Shown: positions 1 to 10,999 of the stretch, one piece after another
How positions within the stretch are numbered: the stretch's first letter is position 1
Layout: each line of letters begins with the position of its first letter
Origin: Biomphalaria glabrata
Lineage: Eukaryota; Mollusca; Gastropoda; Planorbidae
Length of the DNA: 64,000 nucleotides
Reading direction: 5' to 3'
Assembly (NCBI RefSeq): GCF_947242115.1
Contig: NC_074711.1
Coordinates: 31,068,602-31,132,601, forward strand
Position numbers and translations under genes: made by a program
Notes under the pieces: generated by a model
Database searches by the model: none
Seen by the model: the letters and a program-made list of their open reading frames with translations, nothing else
Told to the model about the DNA's origin: nothing

Positions 1-425
1 CACAAAATAGAGCAGTGCGATTCATAACAAACGAATATTCACATATGACTAGAGTAACACCTTTAATAAAATCACTAAATTTAGAAAGCCTTCAGGACAG
101 AAGGCTCAAAAGTAAAGTAGCAATCATACATAAAACACTGAACCATAATCTTCAAATACAAAAACAAAATTTAATAAAATACTCTGAAAGACACAAAGAT
201 AAAGGCACATTCCTCGTCCCATATGCTAGGACAAATTTGTACAAATACTCCTTCTTCCCTAGTGCTATTAGAGCATGGAATGGGTTGCCTGAGCTAGCCA
301 GGAAAACCAGTGACTTGGCAGAATTTAAGTCATTGGTTAATATGCATGACTAAATGCATGACGCGTAGGACGTAATCATCTTCTTTTTTGAAGTAACGTC
401 TGTATTATATAAGATAAGATAAGAT
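1..425 (+). mobile_element. LINE 3' end (reverse transcriptase C-terminal tail, AAGAT tail)
   Basis: A frame over 15-350 translates to the region after the catalytic part of a non-LTR reverse transcriptase. It begins with the pattern N-R-A-V-R-F-I-T, continues with a 'QDRRLKSKVAIIHKTLNH' stretch and ends with an 'SFFPSAIRAWNGLP' motif, which is typical of Jockey/CR1-group LINE C-termini. After the stop comes a short 3' UTR with 'TTTTTTGAAGTAACGTCTGT' and a (AAGAT)n tail ending near 425. The 5' part lies outside the window. Related 3' ends occur at 2910-3100 (-), 17975-18045 (+), 23420-23755 (+), 35885-36125 (-), 47638-47700 (-) and 49258-49320 (+), so this is one repeated family. Clade assignment is tentative. 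Confidence 0.8.
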
Positions 426-431
426 TGATCG

Positions 432-865
432 AGGTAATGATATAAGCTTAATTAGTCTCCTTTAGAGGTCCTCGCTTTACAGTAGGCCTAAGTTTGAAAC
501 AAACAATAGATAACTGCATCTTTTTTTTTTCATACACAAGTACGCTCACTAGCAGAATGGTTAGAAAAAGAATGTCGGCTTCAGTCATGAAGCTCGAATT
601 CAGGTCGTTCCCCCTTTTTAAAAAAATAAATGCTTTTTAAAAAGCGATTACGATATCCCCCTCTCATTTTTTCCAACTGGTCTAGATAAATGATAGGAAC
701 ATAGCGGACATATGACATAGCGTATTGAGAAACCGGTAAAAAATATTTCTAATCGCACAGATTCATTGTTGTTGGTCTAGAGTCTAGATCTATTACAAAC
801 TTAATTACATGACTGATCCAAATTAATTGATACAACTAGATCTACACTTCGTAAGCTTTTTTATT
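432..865 (+). mobile_element. tRNA-like SINE, family A, copy 1
   Basis: This segment aligns along its length with 6230-6690. Both copies contain a box-A-like TAGCAGARTGGTTA (near 551) and a box-B-like CTCGAATTCAGGTCG (near 592). Both share the tail 'CACAGATTYATTRTTGTTRG' and a 'TACATGACTGATCCAAA' block near 808. The pol III boxes suggest a tRNA-derived head embedded after about 110 bp of leader. The copy follows directly on the AAGAT tail of the preceding LINE. The two copies differ by many substitutions, so neither is recent. Confidence 0.6.
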
Positions 866-954
866 TATTTTGTTGTTTGCTGGTTATTTTTCATTAATTT
901 GAGGTGTATGTTTGGCTAGCAGTTGGCAATGATATTATAATACACTAGATCTAT

Positions 955-1490
955 ATATATAAATCGATGTAAAGTTTTACCCATTAATCTAGGTCTAGAT
1001 ATCTAGAATCTAGGTCTAGATTAGATCTATTCTAGATAGACTAATAGAGATCTAGTAGATAGATCTCTAGGTCTAGAGCAATTTCTAGTGATATATTTCT
1101 AGATGTAGTCTGTTACATTATTATTTAGTATACTATTAACTATATCTGAGTATCTCTAGGTCTAGAGCAATTTCTAGTGATATATTTCTAGATTTAGATG
1201 TAGTCTGTTACATTATATTTATATGATTATTATTATATATTATTATTTAGAAGTATACAGAATACAGTAAAGTAATATTACAGTCAGTTGAGTTAGTTAG
1301 TGAGTTACTTGTTTGAGTTAAAGTCTGTAGCCGTAGCCTATAGTATATAATATTATTAGTATATAGATCTAAGTAATATATCTAGATCTATATTACTTAG
1401 TAGTAGTACTCTAGATCTACATCACGGTCACCTATTGAAGTAGTACTACTAGTTAGGTCATCTAGTCTAGTAATCTAGTAGGCTACTAGT
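955..1490. repeat. AGATCT/TCTAGA-rich AT tract
   Basis: Dense overlapping copies of TCTAGA, AGATCT and CTAG-containing words. A duplicated block 'TAGGTCTAGAGCAATTTCTAGTGATATATTTCTAGAT' (given here only as its two halves near 1069-1108 and 1155-1192) occurs twice about 86 bp apart, each time followed by GTAGTCTGTTACATTA. The tract lies just upstream of the BLOC1S1 start and probably overlaps its promoter or 5' UTR. No TATA box or other core element could be assigned. Confidence 0.6.
964..981 (-). mobile_element. Isolated terminus of the 6.6 kb TIR element family
   Basis: TCGATGTAAAGTTTTACC here is an exact match to the outer 18 bases of the terminal inverted repeat found at 12819 and 19417. 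The sequence inward of it does not match the subterminal region of the 6.6 kb element. It is a stranded end, a highly deleted copy, or a chance match. Confidence 0.4.
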
Positions 1491-1504
1491 TAACGTTAGG
1501 ACCA

Positions 1505-4500
1505 ATGATGCTGTCAAACTTGGTAAAACAGCACCAAGCAAGACAACAAGCCCGAAAAGAGCTTCAGGGTAATGTTGTGCTATATTGTATAATAAATTAT
1601 AATCAATTTAATGGATTAATTGATTATAATTTAGATCTAAATATTTTAATTAAAGCTCTAGCCAGTTTTTGCCTCTTAGTAGTCTTAGCTGTAGCTTACT
1701 GTAAAGTGTAAGAGTAAGCTCTGCTGCAGACTGTGCCAAGGAAAAATAGTGTGCTGTTTTCTTCAGTTGTTCAGCACGCACTGCCAGACAGACTTGACAG
1801 AGTGTTGGTTATGTTGGGCTGTATGCAGCTATTGTGGCTGATTCTGATATTCAGCTACAGTCCCTGGTTGATAAACTATCTGCTGCTTGCCAGATGTTCG
1901 GCTTAAACATCAGTCAAAGCAAGACTAAGATACTTGTCCAAAACACAAACACTGCACCTCAAGTAAGCATTAATGGCCAACCACTAGAAATTGTTGATCA
2001 CTTTTGTTACCTTGGCTCCATCATATCCAACAACACTCTACTGGATAAAGACATAAACAACAGGATAGCCAAGGAAATGGCCACCATGTCACGGTTGCAG
2101 AAAAGAGTCTGGGACAACATATTGCTGACTAGCAGTACTAAAACCCTAGTCTACCGGACCTGTGTGTTGAGCACCTTGCTTTACGGAAGTGAAACATGGT
2201 CAACCTACTCATGGCAGGAAAAAATGCTGAATGTCTTCCACCTCCGATGCCTAAGGCGGAACTTTAAAATAAGATGGCAAGATAAGATAACCAATGAGGA
2301 AGTGCTACAAAGAGCAGGGTGCCAGGACATCCGCTCTGTTATCAGCAGCAGACGCCTTGGCTGGCTTGGCCACGTTCGTAGAATGCCAGTAGGTCAACTT
2401 CCACAGGACATCCTGTATGGCAATCTAATAGAAGGCAGGAGAGCCGCTGGTCGACCACTTTTATGTTATACGGATGTATGCAAACGTGACATGAAGCTCT
2501 TCAAAATCGACACTGGCAACTGGGAAGAGGTGGCACTGGACAGATCCACATGGAGAGAGAGCATAAATGAAGGGTCACAGATTGCAGATGTCATACACAA
2601 CAGAAGCAGAAAGGAGTGAAAATGCAACGGCGCCTGGTGATTATATATGCCCAACCTGCGATCGCAGCTGTGTATCAAGGATTGGCCTCTTTAGTCACAC
2701 AAGAAGTTGCAAAGGGAAAAGATCGTCTCTCGAGACGTAAAATGCCACGGATAGGTTCTGTCTAAGGTGGATTTGATGGGACATTGAAAGAGGATATGAT
2801 TTACGGTTTCATAAAGGTAGATGCAGTGTCTACAGAGGGGTAGGTGTGTCACAGCATGTGGGATTTATTTTTTTAAGGTGGTAATTTAAAGGTGTATGTC
2901 CTGTTCTAAGTTGAAGACATTACTTCAAAAAAGAAGATGATTAAATCATACACATCATGCATCTAGTCATGCATGTTAATTAATGACTTAAATTCTGCCA
3001 AGTCACTGGTTTTCTTGGCTGGCTCTGGCAACCCATTCTATGCTCTAATAGCAACAGGGAAGGAGCATTTGTACAAATTTGTCCTATATATAGTATATAT
3101 ATGGAATGTTTTGTGAAATCCACTGAAAACCACACCTAGAGAAAAACACTTAAATTAAGCGAATATTCCCAAGTTGAAGAAGTGTTTTTTTTTTTATTCA
3201 TATTTTTATATCAATAGATTTTCCATTTTGTCTATTGTTTATTTATTATAAATACTATTGAAATTTTCAGATAATATCTTGTTACTGTACATTATAAATA
3301 CAATTTTCTTAACAAATATGCTCTTTGAAGTACAGCTAACTTTTGGTAATCTGCTTTCAAGAATCAAACTTTCTGTGTTTAGATGTGCAGATAACCATTT
3401 TTATAAAAATTGAGTAAAATAATTATAAAGACCTCAATAATTTACAATAAATGTCAACTTATTTTAAATATTAAACATTAATTACTAAAATTTTAGTTTA
3501 AATTATAAAACAGATATTTTTGTACTTTAACATTTTGTTATAATAATTATTGTTGCCTTGATATCATGTAATAAAATTGGATATTTGCATACCTTTGAAC
3601 TTTTTAAATTCCTAGATTTAAATTGCTTTCATATTTCAAACATTATATAATTAAAATAAAATATATTAAAAATAAACTCAAGTAGTATTTAGTGGTTATT
3701 TAGTGGTTAGTAAATTACAAAAAAGGTTATTAAGAGTAAAATAGGCCTACTGTTCATATTAAAAAAAAAGTTTTTTTCGCCTAAATGATCATTATAATTC
3801 TTTCACACCTTATCAAGGAAAATCTAATCTAATACTTGCATGAAACATAAGCATATGGATTTAAAATTGTCAAGCCTATTTGCGGGTTTGAAACTTGGGA
3901 CCCCTTAACTATCATTTTCTGCAGTCATTGTGGTCAGTAACAACATATTAATAGTTTCTCTTAATATGAATATCTGGAACACATCCATGTAAAGATAATA
4001 TGTGTACAATTTACATATCTTTTTTTTTTCTTTAGAGAAAAGAAAACGAGATGCAATAGCTGCAGCAACAGCTCTTTCTCATGTACTAGTTGATCATTTA
4101 AATGCAGGGTAGGCTTTTTTTTTTTAGTTCCCCATATTTGATAATACATGTAGTGGTAAATAATTTTGTTAAAACTAGTAATTCATAAAATAAAATGTAA
4201 CTAGAAAGTTTTTAATGTTAGTACATGTGAATACATTTACAATATATTATCAGTGTAGCTCAAGCTTACGTTAACCAGAAGAAATTGGATACAGAGACCC
4301 GTATTCTTCAGGCCAACGCAACTCAGTTCTCCAAGCAAACTGTACAATGGTTAAAATTAGTTGAGGATTTCAATACTGCTTTAAAGGTACTAATACAATT
4401 TGTTAATATTATTTTTATTTCCTTTTCTCTAAGATAAATGTTACTTTCTTCATCTTGTTTTGTTAATATTTAATTTATATAGCACTGTTAACAAGCATAA

Positions 4501-7234
4501 TGTCTGCTTAAGCTGTTCTGACATCAGGCATAAAAAGAGTTAAATGGCAAACTAATCTAAACAATTCCTTTTTAACTGAGTAAAGCATGTTATTTGATCT
4601 CAGTGTAGAGCCTAATCTCTGGTCATGAAATTTGATAGTTACTTCATACAAGAAAATGTATATTGACAAACATTATTACTGGTGCTTCATAGAAAAAAAT
4701 CTCAAATTTGTTGGGGTAGTTAAATTTAGATTTTTAGGTCAAACATTGCCTCCTTTTCAGCCTTCCATATTTAAACCTCTTATGATTTGTTAGTTTTGTT
4801 TTTTTTGGAAAATATTGTTTTAGAGTTTTAGTTAGGGCTACTTTTATTGTTATTACTATAGTATAGGCTAAGGAGAACTTAAACTGACCACCAGAGACAA
4901 TGATTCTGGACTGCATGTGACAAAATATGTAGATCACTGATAGGACTGCATATACATGTGTAATACTGTACTCCTTAATTATAAGCCTTATTATAGTTCA
5001 GGCTACATTTAAAACTAATATTAGGTTCAGAATTAGAACTAGAAACATGTTTAGGTTGATATCTCATTGAGAGTGTTATATTTATCTATGCTACAGATAG
5101 TGACTTTTTAAAACAAGAATGTGTGCCCTGATAAGTTCCTTCCATATTAGTTTTATTTTAAGATTCAGATAGCAGCATTTTTTATTTTTTGCATTTAATA
5201 GCCCAACCCACTTTAAAGCATATCCTTAAGTTAGTGCATGGCCACTCATTTTCTTACTGACAAGTCAAATAGCCTTTGTCTTTGTAGGTTTAACTCATAG
5301 AAAATATATCCTCTGATAATTACTTAATATATGTTTTAAATATATAAATATTATGTAATAGTCATGTGACTAGTCTTCACAACAATCCACTTCTTTCATG
5401 CATTCTTCTATGACTCTTTATAATACAATTGTATGCAATGTCACTATTTGACCTCTTACTTAATAGTCTAAAAAAATCAGCCTTTAATTAAGCTCACTCA
5501 ATGCATTTTACACCAATGAATCTTCATAAATGTATTATGCTTGTTATGCACTCAAATGACACACATAAGTCAATCAAGAACCAGTATATTAAATAAATAT
5601 TATGAATAGATTAACTGTAATTAAGCTGTTATTTTATTTTATTTTGTTAATCGATTCTCAGGAAATTGGTGATGTAGAAAATTGGGCAAAAAGTATTGAA
5701 ACAGATATGAGGACTATATCAAGTGCTCTTGAGTATGCCTACAGTAAAAGTGAGTTTTTAGAAATACGTTTAGGCCTTCTTATAAATGTAAACAATTAGT
5801 TTCTAAACCCTGTGGGAGAACTCAGCAATCATCTAATGTTTTTGCACAGCTTTATTAAGGTCATATCAGATCTTATCTTATAATTTTTAGAAATCCTTTA
5901 ATCTTACCTGGGATGACTTCAATGTATGGTGGTTCTACTTAATTTTAGCAGTTTAAATGAGATCTGGCTTTTGTAATAATTAAATTTGCAGTTCCAATTT
6001 ATTTATAAGGCCCAAGAATTGAAATGGAATATGTTTTCAGCATATTTTTTCAAAGCTTATATCAACTCACTCTTTCTGTCTGGTAAAAGATATTGTACAT
6101 GATATTTCTCCAAAACACAATCTCGGATTAAGCTGAAATTTTGCACAATTATTTCTTTTACCTGACAACACAAGAATCAATTTTATAAATTAATCAATTA
6201 GTTAATTGATATTGGTACTTAATTATTTTGTTTGGTATCTCGTACAATGGAAAAAAAGAAGTGGTGGTATAAGCTAAATTAGTCCCCTTTATAGGTTGTT
6301 GTCTAGGGCTTAGTGAACACAAACATGAAATAGAAACAATAGATAACATACAATCTTCCATGTTCATATGCTCTTCCCTAGCAGAGTGGTTACTGTGTTG
6401 GCTTGAGAAGCCTGAAAAGGCTTTAGCCCACAAGGTCGAATTCAGGTCGTTCACTTTTTTTATAAATACATTTAAAAAACAATCTCCCAGATACCCTATT
6501 CTTTCTCCATCCACACTTTCAAACTGGTCCAGACAAAGGATAGAAGAAATTTAAAAGCATGAAATTGCGCTAAACACAAACAATGGGTAAAAAATGTTCT
6601 AATCACACAGATTTATTATTGTTAGTCTAGATCTATTAAAAATTTAAAATTACATGACTGATCCAAACTAATTGATACACTTTCTATAAGCTTTGTTGTT
6701 GTTTTATATTTTTATTGTATTTTGCTTATTACTATTATTATTTTGTTTACTATTACTATTTTTTTTTAGCTATTGTTATTATTTTTTTACTATTTTTATT
6801 TTTACTATTATTGTTATTACATTTTCAATTATTTATAATTTTTTTACTCCTATTATTTTCTTAAACATAAATTTTTTAATATGTACGAAGCTTACAGAAG
6901 TATGTCAATGAACAGTTATAAAATACCACAATTATGTTTAATACTCCGTAAAATTTCATTGAAGCAGCTCCTTGAAAAAAAAATCTACTCTATGTGAAAA
7001 TATCTGTTAACTATTACTTAATTCTTTCCAATTACGAATGAAAAAACAAACTCAATATTCTATCATGCCACCATTACTTAACATTTCCATCTTTTTAAAT
7101 TTTTTTTTGAGAAAAGAATAGTTTGATTTGGTTTTCAAATTGTTTGTTCTATCTATTGTAGTAAATAAATGATGGACTTGGAGTTTTTTGTCAGGTTAAC
7201 GTGATTCATCCATTTTTTTTATGCAGCTGAATAA
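1505..7234 (+). CDS. BLOC1S1: BLOC-1 complex subunit 1 (GCN5L1-like), 5 exons
   Basis: Exons 1505-1568, 4036-4108, 4254-4386, 5662-5749 and 7227-7234 join in phase to a 121-residue protein. Each intron is GT-AG. The N-terminus reads [20 protein letters not shown], then [45 protein letters not shown] and [18 protein letters not shown]. This follows animal BLOC1S1 (about 125 residues) end to end. In that family the protein is a subunit of the BLOC-1 and BORC complexes that act on lysosome-related organelles and lysosome positioning, and it has also been linked to mitochondrial protein acetylation. The last exon contributes only two codons and the stop (reading ...AYSKTE). That short exon is the least certain part. 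Translation could instead start at the second Met (1508). Intron 1 carries a LINE pair and intron 4 a SINE. Confidence 0.93.
1824..2752 (+). mobile_element. 5'-truncated LINE (C-terminal RT region plus zinc finger), copy 1
   Basis: It lies in BLOC1S1 intron 1. An open frame (1834-2619) covers the end of the RT domain and the '[18 protein letters not shown]' and '[18 protein letters not shown]' segments. In another frame just downstream is a C-terminal C2HC finger (CPTCDRSC...GLFSHTRSC). It aligns with 22105-23030. By eye there are roughly 25-30 differences over about 920 positions, so both copies are fairly young. It starts abruptly within the RT domain, as expected for 5' truncation. The clade is not certain. 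Confidence 0.85.
2905..3105 (-). mobile_element. LINE 3' end, same family as 1-425, reverse strand
   Basis: The reverse complement reads through 'GGACAAATTTGTACAAATGC', an AAAACCAGTGACTTGGCAGA block and the 3' UTR ending in TTTTTTGAAGTAATGTCTTC. It matches positions about 230-400. It is 5'-truncated and diverged, inside BLOC1S1 intron 1. Confidence 0.75.
6230..6690 (+). mobile_element. tRNA-like SINE, family A, copy 2
   Basis: This is the partner of 432-865. It carries TAGCAGAGTGGTTACTGTG (box-A-like, near 6379) and GGTCGAATTCAGGTCG (box-B-like, near 6434). The spacing of about 45 bp between boxes fits a tRNA-Ser/Leu-like head. The tail 'TACATGACTGATCCAAACTA' ends near 6675. It lies in BLOC1S1 intron 4. 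Confidence 0.65.
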
Positions 7235-7394
7235 CGTGATAAGAAGTGACACAAGGTCTGTTTCTCAGAAACGCAAAGCCAGCTATGTAGGCTGTAGATA
7301 TTTTGTTGAAATAGGTGTCTCTGTAAGTGATGAAATGTTTTATTTTTCTTTGCCATGAGTATTTGATGTAAGAAATATGTAATTTTGTACACTA

Positions 7395-7400
7395 AATAAA
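7395..7400 (+). terminator. Poly(A) signal AATAAA of BLOC1S1
   Basis: A canonical AATAAA about 160 bases after the BLOC1S1 stop codon, followed by a GT-rich stretch (TTTTGGTGTGTT). Consistent with a short 3' UTR on the last exon. Confidence 0.7.
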
Positions 7401-7544
7401 AAGGAGCTAAAAAAAGTGTTTTGGTGTGTTAAATTATTTGGCCTACGAATAGATTACTATTTATTATTACCAACAGTTAATGTTGTCATTGTTTTGGCAA
7501 AGCTCTTTAATTAACATTTATATATATATATTTGACCCTCCATC

Positions 7545-8320
7545 TGGCAATGCTTAAAGTTTGCCATCAAAAATGGAATGGAGGTACATGCCTTCGGTGG
7601 ATGTGTCAAACGCCTAGTGGGTGAGCAGTAAGAAGAGTAAGGGTTGGACCAGGACACATCATTGTTTTACTCCGCTGTGTATGTAAAAACTTTCTGAGAA
7701 GACAGTGTTGCCTACACAGAACCCATCATTAAAGAGGCCGTCTCTGCTTAATAGATCGAAGGCTTTAGTCAGGTCAATGAATGCTATGTAAAAGGCATCC
7801 ATTGTTCTATGCACGTTCCTTGTAGATAACGGAGAGAGAATATCATGTCAATTATGGATCTGCGAGTGGGATTTCTGGGCAGACCCTATCATCGAGTTTC
7901 TGTAGCCTATGTAGTTTCACTCGGACGATCACATCCCGCAGAGATCGTGGCACAGCACCTTCTTGCCAATATTTGCAGAGCAGTTCGGGCTTAATGTAGT
8001 TTTGAACTGTTTCAGAATATCTTGGGACTGCCAAGGGCTTTGCCTGCAGCCATCTTGTATATGGCTTCATGAGCTCATCCAGCTGTCATTGTGGGTAGTT
8101 CGGGGATATGGCTGACGCAGAGATTTGCCTTGATATAGCGTAGAGCTCTAGGTAGTGCTCAACCCATCTGCATTTCTGTCTGATCTTGTCTGTAATGATT
8201 ACCCTCAGTGATTGATTTAAGAGGTGCTGATTTGTATTGGGATAGTCCGAGAGCCTTTTGATTCTGTCATACTTTCCTCTGATGGTGCTTGTCTTGGCTG
8301 TGTAATGAAAGAGCTCTACT
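7545..8320 (-). mobile_element. LINE fragment (RT domain N-terminal half), decayed
   Basis: On the reverse strand, pieces read as a LINE: 'LLCKYWQEGAVPRSLRDVIV' (around 7930-7990, the region before the first RT motif), then FIDLTKAFD (around 7760-7780). Further upstream is a 'CRWVEHYLELYA' linker (around 8140-8180) that normally sits between endonuclease and RT. Several frame changes and in-frame stops show it is dead. It resembles the LINE at 20533-23035 in layout but is much more diverged. Confidence 0.75.
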
Positions 8321-8324
8321 AAAA

Positions 8325-9055
8325 TTACAAATATCGTGGCTTTATTCACGACGATTACAGTGAACGAGCACACACGCGTCTCACATGACTGATTGTTTAA
8401 CATACACAATGGATATGACCTTCTGACAAGCTGAACACACGCAGAAAATAGCTGTTACACTACACGGTGCAAGCTTAAAGGCTAGAATTTGTAACGTAAT
8501 AAAAATAATAACTGAATTTATATAGCAAACGTTGTGTTGGCTCAAAGCGCTCTGAGACATAATAGACGTTAAACATAGCCATTTAATTAACCTGCTGGTC
8601 CCTTCTTTCATGGGCTTCCACAAATTGATTGGATAGTCACCATAGTATTACATTACTAATCACATATATAATATGCATAGTGTAAAATTGCAAGGTCTTT
8701 TGTTATTGCTAATAGGCCTACACTTTAAAAACTAATAATAACATTATCAATTTATCAATATGGGTGGAGGGTAGGCCTACAATTTAAAAGCATTAAGACA
8801 GTAATCAGGGGCGGAATGGTTATCAAAATAGGCCTGGACAGTAATATACGAATCGGCCCACAACTTGATTGCTTTGGATAGGCTTATGCATAAAAATGAA
8901 CGCACTATGCAAACGTGTGTTTTGATAACGTATCGTATTTCTACATGTAAATAGACTTAGCTGCTATAGGAAATTTCAATTTGTTAAAAAAAAAAGTGTA
9001 GGCCTACAATCGCTATCTTAGTCTATTATATTATTTTGATATAACTAAAAGCTTA
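8325..9055. other. Intergenic, unassigned
   Basis: No gene recognised. A CAGGGGCGGAATGGTTA near 8806 looks like a hAT-type outer end, but no partner end was identified. TAGGCCTA words occur at about 8707, 8772 and 8999. Confidence 0.4.
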
Positions 9056-9059
9056 GAGC

Positions 9060-9360
9060 ATAACACTAAATGGCTGCCTAGTCGTGTGTAACGAGCTCTG
9101 GAGAGTTTTCTCGATGGTCCCGGGTTCGAACTCTGCCTGCCGCCCACTCCCCCCCCCCTTTTCCAATCCGGCCGTCCTGTGTGATGTTTGGGATATGTTG
9201 GAGCAACAACCAAAACATCTAAAACAAAAGAAGCCAAAAATTTGAGAAGGAAGTATATCCAGCCGTCCTGTGGGGTGTATGGGCTATTTTGAAGCAACAA
9301 CCAAAACATGTAAAACAAAAGAAACCAAAAATTGAGAGGGAAGTAACATGAAACGTTCTC
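9060..9360 (+). mobile_element. tRNA-derived SINE, family B, with duplicated tail unit
   Basis: The head contains TGGCTGCCTAGTCGTG (box-A-like) and GGGTTCGAACTC (an excellent box B, near 9121), then a C-rich stretch. The tail module, which starts CCGTCCTGTG and runs through CAACAACCAAAACAT, is present twice in tandem (about 9170-9255 and 9262-9350). The box-B core and downstream CTGCCTGCCGCC are what a tRNA-derived mollusc SINE looks like. Family name not assigned. Confidence 0.7.
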
Positions 9361-9559
9361 GCAACAGATAAATGTATTCGCATTCAAGGGATGAGAAGGT
9401 CCCTTATCAACAAACTACTCGCTTACAAATCGTTTATGTTTGTGTCCATAACAATGTCTATATCACCAGTCTTCAGTATGAAATCCTGCAAGTGTTCTTG
9501 TGTCATGATCCTTTTCAGCCTATTCTGTACATGCAGAAACCTTATTTCACTAGTTACTT

Positions 9560-9970
9560 ACGAATATTACAGCATAATATAAATAATAAACCGGTAGATT
9601 TTAATCGCCCTGATCTGCTGCTCATCGATAAAAAAGAAAACGCCGCTACCATTATTGACATCGCCGTACCACTGTCTCATAATTTAAGAAAAACTGAGTT
9701 GAAAAACAACGAAAAATATGGGAACCTAGGCTTGACGATTAAGCGTTTATGGTAGTTAATCTAAAACAACAATATACCCCATTGTTATATCAACCGAGGG
9801 GATAATAACAACTGACCTCACAGATACCTTCAAGGCCCTTAACATTCCTAGGAACATTCTTGTTGCGTCAGACGGCGGTAGGCCTACTGCTCAGACCTGC
9901 CACATCACCAGCACCAGAAAATTCTTCAGTAGAAACTTGATAAAGGGACCACGATGAATTTTGTTTCCCT
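9560..9970 (+). mobile_element. LINE C-terminal fragment
   Basis: Frames here give 'RPDLLLIDKKENAATIIDIA' followed by VPLSHNLRKTELKNNEKYG and, in another frame, an I-I-T-T-D-L-T-D-T-F-K-A-L-N-I stretch. This is the conserved C-terminal domain found after the RT in a group of arthropod and mollusc LINEs. It is frameshifted and short. The clade was not determined. Confidence 0.65.
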
Positions 9971-10040
9971 TTAACGAAACTCGACCCTGGCAGCGCTAGA
10001 GAATGAATACTCGTTCGTTTCTATCATAATAATACTAAGG

Positions 10041-10093
10041 CTTGTCTTCGATTAATGAGGAATGCAGTATTTCCTGTGGCTACGCATCCCCAG
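10041..10093 (+). repeat. Dispersed short repeat core, copy 1
   Basis: The core AATGAGGAATGCAGTATTTC followed by GTGGCTACGCA recurs at 27545-27590 (reverse) and 46867-46913 (forward). Each has C-rich sequence on the same side. It is probably the end of a SINE or MITE whose body is no longer recognisable. Confidence 0.6.
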
Positions 10094-10580
10094 CATTAAT
10101 ACTAACTCAAATGCCTCAGTTGATGATTTTAAAACACCCTTTCCCTTCATAAATTGAAAAAAATGTGTTATAATTAAGTCTAAGTTTCTTTACTTTTTCA
10201 TTACATTCTTTAAAAAAAATGAAAAGTTAAAATTGAACTAAAACATCTTAGAGGGCACGGGACTGAAAACGATGCGAGTACGAAAGGAAAAAAAAAATGG
10301 AATAGTCTACACAAATGGATTTAAATCAAAGAGCGTTTTAGGTACAGAGTCCTGCTCAGTCTCGATGAATTTTTTTTTCTACAACCTCACAACCCTCACG
10401 GCGACCCTGTGGATATGAGTAACTATTTCTAGTCGTCAAACAAGGCATGATCTCCAGGAGTAAATGGAGTTGTGAAAGTTATCATGAGATTTTGAAATTC
10501 AACAAGAATATATTTTTTTAAAATACACTATAGGCCTACACTGTAGGCCTACGTATTATCATTTGCAAAACGTTAGACCG

Positions 10581-10998
10581 TACTTTCTGCTATGCACGAG
10601 CGGCATGGACTGCTTTGATGTCTTCGAGGTTGTGTTTGGCCTAATCATTTTGCTGGTCGGCATGGGCCTTTGATGGCATTCCCATTTTTTTTTTGCTCCT
10701 TCCCTCCCCTGTCTTTTAATGGTTCCAATGAAATTTAACCAAAAAGAGGGATGAGAGAGGTTAAGTTAGAAAACATTGATATAACGCAAATACTTTCTGC
10801 TATGCACGAGCGGCATGGACTGCTTTGATGTCTTCGAGGTTGTGTTTGGTCTAATCATTTTGCTGGTCGGCATGGGCCTTTGATGGCATTCCCATTTTTT
10901 TTGCTCCTTCCCTCCCCTGTCTTTTAATGGTTCCAATGAAATGTTACCAAAAAGAGGGATGAGAGAGGTTAAGTTAGAAAACATTGATATAACGCAGC
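10581..10998. repeat. 210 bp tandem duplication
   Basis: Two copies (10581-10790 and 10791-10998) start with TACTTTCTGCTATGCACGAG and end with GATATAACGCA. They differ by only a few bases and by the length of one T run. The short divergence points to a recent local duplication. No protein or known element was recognised in the unit. Confidence 0.9.
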
Positions 10999-10999
10999 A

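Noticed and set aside
1505-1711. A 68-residue stand-alone gene
   Set aside because: It is BLOC1S1 exon 1 read into intron 1; the GT at 1569 and the matching exon 2 explain it better.
6693-6911. A hydrophobic, membrane-like small protein
   Set aside because: The frame is a translation of a T-rich low-complexity stretch inside a BLOC1S1 intron, with no conserved pattern.
9031-9387. A 118-residue reverse-strand gene
   Set aside because: It is the reverse reading of a tRNA-like SINE and its duplicated tail.
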